A stretch of 64,000 bases of DNA, from contig NZ_QODK01000003.1 in NCBI RefSeq assembly GCF_003324485.1, positions 124,001 through 188,000 of the forward strand, in the 5' to 3' direction. Both the position numbers and the translations under genes were made by a program. Below, in pieces: positions 20,118-28,499 of this stretch. Position 1 is the first letter of the stretch. Each line of letters begins with the position of its first letter. Below the pieces are notes generated by a model. It did not search any database. It was not told the DNA's origin and saw nothing but the letters and a program-made list of their open reading frames with translations. The stretch comes from Cohaesibacter intestini (lineage in GTDB: Bacteria; Pseudomonadota; Alphaproteobacteria; Rhizobiales; Cohaesibacteraceae).

Positions 20118-20654
20118 ATGAAAAACGCATCGAAAATCGCTTTGGCTGTTGCCCTGATGACTGGCCTGTCTGCAACCACTCTGGTTTCCGCCGATCCGGC
20201 TTCCGCCCGGGGATGGGGCAATGACTATGGCCAAAAAGGCCATCACGGCTGGCACAAGAAAGGCATGCGCGGCGGCATGAAAGGTCCCATGCAGCTGTTC
20301 AAGGAGTTTGATACCGACAGCGACCGCGCCCTGACCAAGGAAGAGCTGGATGCCGGCCTGACCAAAAAGATCAAGGACAATGACGCCAACGGCGACGGTG
20401 CCGTTGATCTTGAGGAATTCAAGGCTGAATGGATGCGCATGACGCAGGATCGTATGGTGCGGGCTTTCCAGCGCATGGATCGCGACGGCAGCGGCAAGGT
20501 GACCCTTGAAGAAATCAGCGAACCGGCGGGCTTTATGTTCGAGCGCATGGACCGCAATGATGACGGCAAAATCGACAAATCCGACCGCCGCGGCGGCAAA
20601 TGGGGCCGCTCCATGCAGAAGCAGCCAGCCCCGCAAGACGCGCCAAAATCCTGA
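20118..20654 (+). CDS. Secreted EF-hand protein 2
   Basis: This 178-residue paralogue of the preceding EF-hand protein has a near-identical signal peptide (MKNASKIALAVALMTG to SASARG). The loops are DTDSDRALTKEE, DANGDGAVDLEE, DRDGSGKVTLEE and DRNDDGKIDKSD. It lacks the long Gln/Gly/Pro tail. The ATG at 20118 follows GAGAGGAAATGAT. The shared promoter motif suggests co-regulation with gene 1 by the adjacent two-component pair. The spacing and the separate terminator make it an independent transcription unit. Confidence 0.88.
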   Translation: MKNASKIALAVALMTGLSATTLVSADPASARGWGNDYGQKGHHGWHKKGMRGGMKGPMQLFKEFDTDSDRALTKEELDAGLTKKIKDNDANGDGAVDLEEFKAEWMRMTQDRMVRAFQRMDRDGSGKVTLEEISEPAGFMFERMDRNDDGKIDKSDRRGGKWGRSMQKQPAPQDAPKS

Positions 20655-20700
20655 TCAGATGACCCGCTTATCCATCACCGACATTTGACACGATTGCCTG

Positions 20701-20731
20701 CTCCGCCATTCGCAAGGATGGCGGAGTTTTT
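20701..20731. terminator. Terminator after EF-hand gene 2
   Basis: CTCCGCCAT pairs with ATGGCGGAG and is followed by TTTTT. It lies between convergent genes and may also serve the AraC regulator. Confidence 0.85.
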
Positions 20732-20764
20732 GCGTTCTTCCTCGGGGGGCAGCAGTTCGGGCTG

Positions 20765-21649
20765 CTAATGCCCATTGCGAAAATGCTTCGGATAGACCCC
20801 GAAATGACGGTGAAACTGGTTTGAAAACTCATATTGCGAAGCATAGCCCAACTGGTCGGCAATCTGGGAGATCCGCAAGGAGCTTGAACGCAACTGGCGG
20901 CAGGCATGATCCATCCGTCGTCGGATCAGATAGTCTCGCGGTGCAATGCCCGTATGCTGTTTGAAAACCTTGCGGAAATGCTCATAGGACCAGCCCTTGT
21001 CCATGCAATAGGCCCTGAGATCGAGCCGACCAGCATAGATCTGGTCAAAATCCTCACAGGCTTGGGTGATCCGCCTGTGCATCTGGCTTTCCTTGCTGCC
21101 AGCTTCTTGTGGCCGGGTAAGGGAAACCAGCAAGGACAGGAAGTGAATCTGGATCTCTGCCAGATCGCTCTCCACCCCATGCTTGAGGCTCGAAAGCATG
21201 TCTTCCAGCCGCCCCATCAGGCGATCAGAAGGGGATTGTTGCAACACTGGTAGCTTGGCGGACAACAGTCCCTGCCGTATCAGTTGCTCATAGAGAGCCT
21301 GATCGCAGTCGAGATAATATTCGCGCCATTTGGCGACATCATCGACCGTGCTGGAATGGACCATACCGGGAAGACGCATGAACACCGACCCTGCCGACAA
21401 TGGAAAGACATTGCCATCCTGATCGATATAACTGCCCGTGCCGGAGGCCACATAAACGAGGGAGAAATAGGGGAACTTGATATTGTAATAATTGCCGTCC
21501 GAATGAACCTGCGCAATGAAGCCGCAGCCGATCCAGTTGCCATCTGTGCCCAGACTGCGGGAGTAATTCAGGTTGCCGCTTTCCCCCGACGGATGATTGC
21601 AGGGTGGAAAGCTGTCGGTGCGCAGCAGATATTTATGACCATTTTCCAT
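20765..21649 (-). CDS. AraC-family transcriptional regulator
   Basis: This 294-residue regulator has an N-terminal cupin-like sensing region (about 40-150, including LVYVASGTGSYIDQDGN). The C-terminal double helix-turn-helix is typical of AraC/XylS: LRAYCMDKGWSYEHFRKVFK and RISQIADQLGYASQYEFSN, then FHRHFGVYPKHFR. The effector and targets are unknown. It is convergent with EF-hand gene 2 and has no obvious operon partner. Confidence 0.92.
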   Translation of the reverse strand: MENGHKYLLRTDSFPPCNHPSGESGNLNYSRSLGTDGNWIGCGFIAQVHSDGNYYNIKFPYFSLVYVASGTGSYIDQDGNVFPLSAGSVFMRLPGMVHSSTVDDVAKWREYYLDCDQALYEQLIRQGLLSAKLPVLQQSPSDRLMGRLEDMLSSLKHGVESDLAEIQIHFLSLLVSLTRPQEAGSKESQMHRRITQACEDFDQIYAGRLDLRAYCMDKGWSYEHFRKVFKQHTGIAPRDYLIRRRMDHACRQLRSSSLRISQIADQLGYASQYEFSNQFHRHFGVYPKHFRNGH

Positions 21650-21861
21650 GCGTCCGGCCTCTTGGTTTCTGTCTCATGCAAAGACTACCATTGAGCATAT
21701 CATATTGGCCAGTGCGATCATTCTCTTTTCATGCATCAAACCATAAAATACAGCCTGTAAACGCAAAAATACGGGATTTTGAGACGGAAGCAGCCCTAGC
21801 CTCAGACAGGCGCGGGTGAGAGATTTTGCTCGTCCAGAATGCCGGGAAATGGAAGCCAGAC

Positions 21862-22020
21862 ATGAGTATCCTGGACCATTGGACTCAAATGCCGCAGCTG
21901 GAATCGCAACGATCGAAGCGATCTGGATTGTCCCTGCCAGACTTGCCGCAAAGCCCCATTTGGTGGCCGATCCTGCTGCATATCGTGGTTTGCAGCCTTG
22001 CCCTTTGGGCGCTGAGCTGA
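21862..22020 (+). CDS. Possible small membrane protein (52 aa)
   Basis: The ATG at 21862 follows GGAAG. The frame ends just before a strong terminator. The product is polar at the N-terminus and ends in one hydrophobic helix (IWWPILLHIVVCSLALWAL). No family is recognised. It could be a real one-helix protein or chance. Confidence 0.35.
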   Translation: MSILDHWTQMPQLESQRSKRSGLSLPDLPQSPIWWPILLHIVVCSLALWALS

Positions 22021-22044
22021 GGGCAAATGATCGTAAGGCCTTGC

Positions 22045-22078
22045 AAAAAAGGGCGCTTCCGGATGGGAGCGCCCTTTT
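22045..22078. terminator. Bidirectional terminator
   Basis: GGGCGCTTCC pairs with GGGAGCGCCC around a short loop and is flanked by A and T runs. It would serve the minus-strand acetyltransferase and any plus-strand transcript. Confidence 0.8.
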
Positions 22079-22100
22079 CTATGTCCAATCGTCAACGGAA

Positions 22101-22589
22101 CTAGCCGTCATGGGCGTCCAGCCGGTAGCAATATTCCCATGTGTCAGACGCATCATTGAGATAGCGCGTGACCGGAACCCGCTCGAAGCCAACCTTTTCA
22201 TAGAATTGATGGCCTTCGACAAAGCGTGTGTCCGTCCATAATTTGAGAGTATGGCCTTCACGGCTATCCACCAGATCGGTGGCCAGATTATACATCGACC
22301 AGGCCAGACCCTGACCACGCGCCTTCCGGGCCACATAAACCTTGAACAATTCGAACACGCCCGGCGTCAGGCTCTCGCCGACTGCCAGTGAGCCAACCAG
22401 CGCACCGTCCGATTCCGCCACCCACATCTGGCCACCCAGTGCCACATAATAGCTGGCGGGGTGGGCCAGTTCGGGAAATTCCTCATCTACGAAGTGACAA
22501 TTGTCATAATCGGCAAAAATCTCGGTGATCAGAAGCTTGAGTGCCGGGCCATCCTCATCGGTGGCAGGGCGAATGAACGTATAGCTCAT
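22101..22589 (-). CDS. GNAT family N-acetyltransferase
   Basis: This 162-residue GNAT enzyme has the cofactor loop VARKARGQGLAWSMYNLA (about 87-104). The strand preceding it reads GVFELFKVYV, and FYEKVGFERVPV is the late GNAT motif. The substrate is unknown. It follows the small unknown gene at 22632 on the same strand with a 42-base gap and may be cotranscribed with it. Confidence 0.88.
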   Translation of the reverse strand: MSYTFIRPATDEDGPALKLLITEIFADYDNCHFVDEEFPELAHPASYYVALGGQMWVAESDGALVGSLAVGESLTPGVFELFKVYVARKARGQGLAWSMYNLATDLVDSREGHTLKLWTDTRFVEGHQFYEKVGFERVPVTRYLNDASDTWEYCYRLDAHDG

Positions 22590-22631
22590 GACTGGCTCTT
22601 TCGTTGCAGGCAGAGGGAAGCGGGTCGGAAC

Positions 22632-22898
22632 TCAGCGATAGATCGCGAGTCCAAGGCCGTTTCTGCGGGCTTCGTCCACGATTTTGGCCAGTGCCGGATC
22701 GCGCGTCTCGCCACGCACTTCCAGAATGCGGGTCACGGTGATGAAGCTGCAATCGATCGCTTCGAGCGCCTTCTCAGCCTCTTCCTGCGCGGTACGCGGA
22801 TGGTCACTATCAATGCAGACCACGAAGTTGCGACGCTGTGCTTTGGTTTGGGGTGGTTTTGGGGCCTCGCTGGCCCGCCCCTGAATACAGAAAATCAT
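22632..22898 (-). CDS. Hypothetical protein (88 aa)
   Basis: I do not recognise this protein. From the ATG at 22898 it reads MIFCIQGRASEAPKPPQT. A small mixed alpha/beta body follows (RRNFVVCIDSDHPRTAQEE, then FITVTRILEVRGETRDP), ending NGLGLAIYR. It has no signal peptide or membrane helix. It lies upstream of a GNAT gene on the same strand. A start at 22931 is possible, but the shorter one has an AAGAGAGAT site nearby. Confidence 0.5.
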   Translation of the reverse strand: MIFCIQGRASEAPKPPQTKAQRRNFVVCIDSDHPRTAQEEAEKALEAIDCSFITVTRILEVRGETRDPALAKIVDEARRNGLGLAIYR

Positions 22899-23013
22899 GC
22901 CATCTCTCTTCAAGACATTGGATCTGCCCACTCATAGTCGGCAGAAACGCGTCTGTCGAGAGGCTATCTTTGTCCAGGAGCAACTGGACGGCTCCAAGGA
23001 TGCGCGAAAAAGC

Positions 23014-24501
23014 CTAGCAGACTTCCTTCTGCGCCCAGCTCATACGCTTGCGATAGATCGTTGAAGGGCTGATCTCCAGAGCAGCAGCCGCGCGTGAGAT
23101 GTTGCCGTTAAAATGACTGAGAGCCCCTTCGATAATCTGCTTTTCCTGCATCCAGAAGGGCTCGATACTCTCCGCCATCACCGATCCGATATCGCGCAGG
23201 TTGGAAATGGCGTGATCCAGATCGCTTTCATAATGCTCGTCGCTATGCATCAGATCAGGCAGGAAGTCGGCTTCGACAATCATCCCGTCATACATCACTG
23301 TCAGTCGGCGAATGATATTCTGCAACTGTCGCACATTGCCCGGCCAGCGATAGGCCTTGAGCATATGTTCAGCCTCGGTGCTGAACAGAGCAAAGGCCTT
23401 GCCTTCCTCTTGCGCATACTGCGTCAGGAAGGATTGGGCCAGCGGCATAATGTCCCCGCTGCGTTCGCGCAAAGGCGGCAAATGGATCGGCAAGACATGC
23501 ATCCGGTAGAACAGATCTTCGCGGAACCGACCCGCACGCACTTCCTCGACCGGATCCCGGTTGGTGGCAGCGACAAAGCGGATATCGAGGGAGATTTCCT
23601 CATGCCCTCCGACCCGGCGCAGGGTGCCTGTCTGGATCAGGCGTAGCAACTTGGCTTGCAGATCATGGGGCATTTCGCCGATTTCATCCAGAAACAGCGT
23701 GCCGCCATCGGCCAGTTCAGCAGCCCCCTTGCGGTCTTCGGTGGCGCCTGTGAATGAGCCGCGCATATGTCCGAACAATTCCGATTCCATTAGATCGGAC
23801 GGAATGGCTGAGCAATTGATGGCGATGAAAGGGCCTTCGCCACGGCTGGAGCGCGTATGCAGCGCTTGCGCACAGACTTCCTTGCCCGTGCCGGATTCAC
23901 CTGTGATGAAGACCGGCGCTTTGGAGGCGGCAATCCGCAGGATCTGGTCATAAACTCCCTGCATGGCGGGAGACTTGCCGATAAAGCCTTCAAAATCGCG
24001 CATCGCTTCCGAGTTGTCCTGCACGGAAATCGGTTGCCCATTGGAGACATGCAAAGCGGTCTCTGCTGTTGCAGGCGCCTCTATGCGTGTTGGATGGGGC
24101 GCTGGGCGGTGTTGGGCCAGCAATTCGGTCAGCCGGCTCGCCAAGGCGGCGGCGCTCACTGGGCGGGCGACGAAATCATGGGCACCAGCTTGCATCGAGG
24201 CAACCGCGCGTGACACCGAACCATTCTCGCTCAAGGCCAGCAGCAGCATGTTGGGATGACGGCTTGCAAGGCGCGACAGGCTTTTGAGGTCTTCCTCGTC
24301 ATCGAACGTGACAAGGGCGCAGCTCGGCTCCATGAGGAAGGTCGCCGGGGCCTTGTCGTCGAAGATCTGAAAATCACAGGGCTGCATCAACCGCTCTTCC
24401 AGCATGCTCGACAATCGCTCGTTGATCATGCGGCGGAAGGCGGGGTCAGAACTGACAACGGCAATGCGGACGGAATTGGCATCCGCGTGTCCTGATAACA
24501 T
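23014..24501 (-). CDS. Sigma-54-dependent activator with degenerate receiver and GSFTGA motif
   Basis: The 495-residue protein has the NtrC layout. An N-terminal receiver-like domain (about 10-130) lacks a clear phospho-acceptor Asp and has Arg in place of the usual Lys (VARPVS). The AAA+ domain carries Walker A GESGTGKE (201-208), Walker B GGTLFLDEIGEM and RWPGNVRQLQN. A Fis-type helix-turn-helix closes the protein (NISRAAAALEISPSTIYRK). The loop that contacts sigma-54, normally GAFTGA, reads GSFTGA (248-253). No kinase gene is adjacent. It may be controlled by something other than phosphorylation. Target promoters are unknown. Confidence 0.9.
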   Translation of the reverse strand: MLSGHADANSVRIAVVSSDPAFRRMINERLSSMLEERLMQPCDFQIFDDKAPATFLMEPSCALVTFDDEEDLKSLSRLASRHPNMLLLALSENGSVSRAVASMQAGAHDFVARPVSAAALASRLTELLAQHRPAPHPTRIEAPATAETALHVSNGQPISVQDNSEAMRDFEGFIGKSPAMQGVYDQILRIAASKAPVFITGESGTGKEVCAQALHTRSSRGEGPFIAINCSAIPSDLMESELFGHMRGSFTGATEDRKGAAELADGGTLFLDEIGEMPHDLQAKLLRLIQTGTLRRVGGHEEISLDIRFVAATNRDPVEEVRAGRFREDLFYRMHVLPIHLPPLRERSGDIMPLAQSFLTQYAQEEGKAFALFSTEAEHMLKAYRWPGNVRQLQNIIRRLTVMYDGMIVEADFLPDLMHSDEHYESDLDHAISNLRDIGSVMAESIEPFWMQEKQIIEGALSHFNGNISRAAAALEISPSTIYRKRMSWAQKEVC

Positions 24502-24652
24502 GATGGTGGCGCCTTTCTAAAAACTACTTACGACGCCATGTTGCTCAAACAGGGTAAACAAAGTCTTTGCAAATCGAAATCTTTACCAAAGAAGCCTCGA
24601 AACCAATGCAGAATGCGAGGGTTTTACGCTGTTTTTGTCCAAAAACAGCAAA

Positions 24653-24675
24653 GACGCTTCCCGTGGGAAACGCCT
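24653..24675 (-). terminator. Possible terminator after the copper chaperone gene
   Basis: The minus strand reads GGCGTTTCCC-AC-GGGAAGCGTC, pairing with one G-T wobble, followed by TTTGCTGTTTTTGG. A second perfect 9-bp hairpin (24628-24649) lies just beyond. Confidence 0.4.
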
Positions 24676-24711
24676 TTGCATAAGTTCGCCACCTAACATG
24701 CCCTAACGGCA

Positions 24712-24909
24712 TTAGGCCAATTGTGCGGGGAAACCGGCTTCCTCGATTGCGGCGCGGATGGCTTCCGGTTCCGCAGAGCTGGTGACTTCCACGGTGCCTG
24801 ATTCCAGATCGGCATTGACGTTAACTGATCCGTCAAGCGCGGTCAGCGCTTCCTTGATGGATTTAACGCAACCGCCGCAAGCCATTTCCTGTACTGTCAA
24901 TTTGATCAT
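24712..24909 (-). CDS. Heavy-metal-associated domain copper chaperone, CopZ-like
   Basis: This 65-residue single HMA domain has the metal-binding loop MACGGCV (residues 8-14, CxxC), followed by the usual babbab fold and ending EEAGFPAQLA. It should carry Cu(I), or less likely another soft metal, in the cytoplasm. The ATG at 24909 fits the family start (MIKLTVQEM). No copper ATPase gene is adjacent. It follows the thiolase stop with a 41-base gap on the same strand. Confidence 0.9.
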   Translation of the reverse strand: MIKLTVQEMACGGCVKSIKEALTALDGSVNVNADLESGTVEVTSSAEPEAIRAAIEEAGFPAQLA

Positions 24910-24950
24910 GCTCTTTGTCCCTGACATCTGGGTGCTTCGATGAACGCTCA

Positions 24951-26072
24951 CTATAGGCCCGGCGTGCCCGATTTGACAATCAGGGCTGTGCCCAACCCAC
25001 CGGCCGCAGCAATGGCTGCCAGACCGACACCATTCTGCCTTTGCAAGTGATGAAACAGGCGCACAGCCAAAACCGCGCCTGATGCACCAATGGGATGGCC
25101 GCGCGCCAGCGACCCGCCAAATGGATTGACGATGGCCGGATCGATACCGGCTTCACGCTGGCAGGCAATCGCCTGTACGGCAAAGGCCTCCATAATTTCG
25201 GCAATCGTCAGATCGCCGGTCGATAACCCCGCCTTGGCAAGGCTTTCCCGGATGGCAGGCACAGGGCCAAGGCCTGGCATGTCAGGCTCTCCGCCCACTG
25301 TCGCTCCCGCCAGCAATTCGGGCAAAGGGTGAGGGGCCTTTTTCGCCACCCGCTCGGAAACCAGCACGACGAAGGCCGCCGCATCGGCTGCCACACACAT
25401 ATTGGCGCTGGTGATACTACCGGCGATCACCGGGGAGCGGTCACATAGCCGCTGGCTCAGTTTGCGGCCAAACGGATCATGGGCAAGCTCAGCGATCGGA
25501 ACGATCTCGCAAGCGGCTTTGTCTTGTGAAGCCAGTGCCTTGGCATGGCTGTGGATAGCCCAATCATCCTGTTCAGCGCGGGAAATGGAGAGCCGCTGAG
25601 CCAGCTGATCAGCAGCAACCGCCATATTGGGGTCCCGTTCTGGCCATGGGGTGAAGGGGGCCTGATCATAGGGCCGAGGCTCGGAACCATCGGCAAAGGT
25701 GTGGGAGCGAAGTGGACGGCGGGAATAACTCTCCACGCCCCCGGCCACCACCACATCATGCTGGCCTGAGCGTATCATCGCGTCCGCCAGCAGCAGGGCA
25801 TCCAGACCACCACAGCATTGCCGATCAATGCTCAGGCCGCCGATCCGTTCCGGCAGGTCGCTGGCCAGGGCCACCAATCGCGCCGGGTTGCCCCCAGCCC
25901 CCAGTGCATTGGAGACAATGATCTCACCCACGTCCGAAGTGTCCAGCCCTGCATCGGCCAGCACCGCCTTGACCACAGGCACGGCCAATTGATGCGGCAA
26001 CAGATCGGCAAAAGCGCCATGGCGCGGCGACACGGCACTGCGTCTGGCGGCCATCAAGTAGCTCTTGCTCAT
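24951..26072 (-). CDS. Thiolase-family protein, second catalytic Cys missing
   Basis: The 373-residue protein has the thiolase fold. The nucleophile is Cys86 in SIDRQCCGGL and the catalytic His lies in SLARGHPIGASGA. The C-terminal CxG motif that holds the second catalytic cysteine reads AAIAAAGGLG, so that cysteine is absent. This suggests an altered reaction, such as acyl transfer without Claisen chemistry, or loss of classical thiolase activity. It overlaps the upstream AMP-ligase gene by four bases, so the pair works as a unit. The substrate is unknown. Confidence 0.85.
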   Translation of the reverse strand: MSKSYLMAARRSAVSPRHGAFADLLPHQLAVPVVKAVLADAGLDTSDVGEIIVSNALGAGGNPARLVALASDLPERIGGLSIDRQCCGGLDALLLADAMIRSGQHDVVVAGGVESYSRRPLRSHTFADGSEPRPYDQAPFTPWPERDPNMAVAADQLAQRLSISRAEQDDWAIHSHAKALASQDKAACEIVPIAELAHDPFGRKLSQRLCDRSPVIAGSITSANMCVAADAAAFVVLVSERVAKKAPHPLPELLAGATVGGEPDMPGLGPVPAIRESLAKAGLSTGDLTIAEIMEAFAVQAIACQREAGIDPAIVNPFGGSLARGHPIGASGAVLAVRLFHHLQRQNGVGLAAIAAAGGLGTALIVKSGTPGL

Positions 26073-27367
26073 GGTCGCTCCTTCGCCAAAATACCCTCAA
26101 GCCATTCAGACAAGGCGAGAAGATCCGGCTTGCCTGCTGGCAGCAGGGGGAGATGATCGATGAAATGAACCGCTTTGGGCGTTGCCAGAGGTCCCAAAAC
26201 CGCACGACATTGCGCTTGCAAGTGAGTGGCTAACGGATCGACATGCGTGCCAGCATCCTCGCCATCGCTGGCCGCGCTCGGTGTGCGTTCGACAATCGCC
26301 ATCACCACGTGACCGCGATGCTTGTCCGGCACCGCGAGGGCCGCACAGATCCGAACCGACGGATTCGATTGCAACACCGCTTCGACATCTTCCAGAAAGA
26401 CATTTTGATCGGCCACCGTTACCATGCGGCTTTTCCGGCCTTTCAGGAACAGGAAGCCATTGGCATCAAGCGATCCCATCTCGCCGACGGTCAAATATCC
26501 ATCCCGCCAGAGCGTGTCGCGGCTAGACCCCGCCTCATAGCCATCAAACAGATAGGGGCTCTTGATCCATATCTCGCCGATCTGGTCGGGCGCTGAAAGC
26601 ACGGCCCCGTCAGCATCCCGTATCTGAACATCAACACCGGGATAGGCCTTGCCGACCGAGCCAACCGGTGTTTCCTTGTTCGACAGGGTGATCAGGCTGG
26701 TTTCCGATGCGCCATAAAATTCCAAAATTTGCCCATTGGGGCAGAGTGCCTCCAAACCGGTTCGGCAATCCGGGTCCAGCTTGCCGCCGCCGCTCCAGAT
26801 CAGTTTCATTGCGGGCAGGGTGATCTGTGCGATCTTTGCCCCTTCCAATAGCAACCGCAATTGCGAAGGGGTCGCATACAGCACCGCGCTTTGCGCTTGT
26901 GCCAGAGCCACTGCCTGATGGCGCGGCGTGAGGCCGGTGAGCACATCGACACCGCCGCCCACCTCCAGTCCTTCAAGGATGCCATAGAGTGTGAGGGAGT
27001 GGCTAAGAGCGCCTAGAACCGCATAGGGGTCCTGCGCGGAGAGATGAAACAACGAGCGGGTCTTGCGAAAGGTTCGGATCCAGGACGCAGCCGTCCGACG
27101 GATCGTCTTGGCCTTGTCGCTTGAGCCCGAGCTCTGGCAATAGAGCATTTGACCACCGCCTGCTTTGCTCTTGCCCCAATCTTCATAGCCTGCATGACCA
27201 GCAAGGATTGAATGCCCATCCTCAAGGCACTGCCGCAGCAGGGCAATGTCGCGTTCAACATCAGCCCGCCCACTGGCAAGCCGGATCATGCCGTCATCAG
27301 CGCGTTGAAAAGTCTCGTTACTCAAGGGGGCTCCTGTCACAAGGCAATTGCCATAAAGCAAGTGCAA
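26069..27367 (-). CDS. AMP-forming acyl ligase (ANL superfamily)
   Basis: This adenylate-forming enzyme has 432 residues, shorter than typical acyl-CoA synthetases. The phosphate loop reads SSGSSDKAK rather than SGTTGxPK, and the A5 motif is EFYGASE. The usual TGD is replaced by VGE (GYLTVGEMG). The C-terminal lysine motif is LLPAGKPDLLAL. It overlaps the thiolase-like gene by four bases, so it probably activates an acid for that enzyme. The substrate is unknown. The motif deviations suggest a specialised branch. Confidence 0.85.
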   Translation of the reverse strand: MHLLYGNCLVTGAPLSNETFQRADDGMIRLASGRADVERDIALLRQCLEDGHSILAGHAGYEDWGKSKAGGGQMLYCQSSGSSDKAKTIRRTAASWIRTFRKTRSLFHLSAQDPYAVLGALSHSLTLYGILEGLEVGGGVDVLTGLTPRHQAVALAQAQSAVLYATPSQLRLLLEGAKIAQITLPAMKLIWSGGGKLDPDCRTGLEALCPNGQILEFYGASETSLITLSNKETPVGSVGKAYPGVDVQIRDADGAVLSAPDQIGEIWIKSPYLFDGYEAGSSRDTLWRDGYLTVGEMGSLDANGFLFLKGRKSRMVTVADQNVFLEDVEAVLQSNPSVRICAALAVPDKHRGHVVMAIVERTPSAASDGEDAGTHVDPLATHLQAQCRAVLGPLATPKAVHFIDHLPLLPAGKPDLLALSEWLEGILAKERP

Positions 27368-27545
27368 TCGAACCCTATCGGGGGGATTGCTGCCAAGTCA
27401 ATTCTGCCTAAATGATAAGTCTGCGCCCCAATGGGGTGAGCTATGCCAGTTTTGCGGTGCTGATGGAACAAAGCTTGGTTGCTGTTCAGGTGAAAAAAGG
27501 CGCATATTGGCCCTCAATCAACATCAAGACGGAAAGACTGAAGCT

Positions 27546-28382
27546 ATGAGCGACAAGACGGTAGCCATTGCATTTGGCGGCGGCGGGGCGCGCGGCCTGT
27601 CCCATATCTGGGTGATGGAAGCGTTCGATGAACTGGGCGTGACGCCCGTCGCCGTGTCCGGCACCTCGATCGGTGCCATTGCCGCGGCCTGTTATGCGTC
27701 CGGTATCAGCGGGGCAGAGTTGCATGACTTCAGTTTGCGGGTCTTTGCCAACAGGACAGAAGTCCTGTCTCGCGTCTGGCAGAATCGCCCCAAAAGCTTT
27801 TCCGATTTCTGGTCAAACTCCTCGCCGGTCGGTGCGTGGGTGCAGTTCGATCCGGAATGGATTGCCGAAGCTTTCTTTCCCAAAGAGATCAAACGGCGTT
27901 TTGAAGACATGCTGTTCCCAGCGAGCCTGTCGGCAACCGATTATTTTTCCGGTGAGGAAGTGGTGTTGAAGGAAGGTGCGGTGCTGCCTTCGCTTGCCGC
28001 CTCCATGGCCATTCCCGCCATTTTTCGACCCGTTACCCTGAATGGAAAGCTTCTGGTCGATGGTGGCTGCGTCAATCCCATGCCCGTCGATCACGTTCGC
28101 GCCTTGGCCGATATCGTGGTGGCGGTGGATGTGGTTGGCCTGCCCAAGACCCCGGATGAGGGCAAGTTGGGGGCGTTTGAGATGGGGTTCGGAGCGTCAC
28201 AGATCCTGATGCAGACCATTCAACGCGAAAAAATGCGCCATGACCGGGTTGATCTGCTGGTTCATCCGCGTATTGGCGCCTTTCGGCCCCTTGATTTTCT
28301 TAAGGCAGACGAAATCCTCAAGGCGAGCGAACAAACCAAGGAGGATGTCAAACACGCCCTTGACGCCATGCTGAGCCATTAA
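27546..28382 (+). CDS. Patatin-like phospholipase family protein
   Basis: This 278-residue serine hydrolase of the patatin/RssA type has the oxyanion loop GGGGARG (about 11-17), nucleophile Ser41 in GTSIG, and the dyad Asp in LVDGG near residue 178. It has no signal peptide, so it likely acts on lipids in the cytoplasm or at the inner membrane. The start at 27546 is chosen by the family N-terminus KTVAIAFGGGG. It stands alone between divergent and downstream genes. Confidence 0.92.
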   Translation: MSDKTVAIAFGGGGARGLSHIWVMEAFDELGVTPVAVSGTSIGAIAAACYASGISGAELHDFSLRVFANRTEVLSRVWQNRPKSFSDFWSNSSPVGAWVQFDPEWIAEAFFPKEIKRRFEDMLFPASLSATDYFSGEEVVLKEGAVLPSLAASMAIPAIFRPVTLNGKLLVDGGCVNPMPVDHVRALADIVVAVDVVGLPKTPDEGKLGAFEMGFGASQILMQTIQREKMRHDRVDLLVHPRIGAFRPLDFLKADEILKASEQTKEDVKHALDAMLSH

Positions 28383-28499
28383 CGCTTTCTGCAGGCAAAT
28401 CACCGCTAAGGAATCGATAACACTTCCGCGAGGCGTCGTTGCTTTTGCTCATTCTGTGATATGGTGTGGTGATCCGTATAATCACATAAAGTGGGCATA

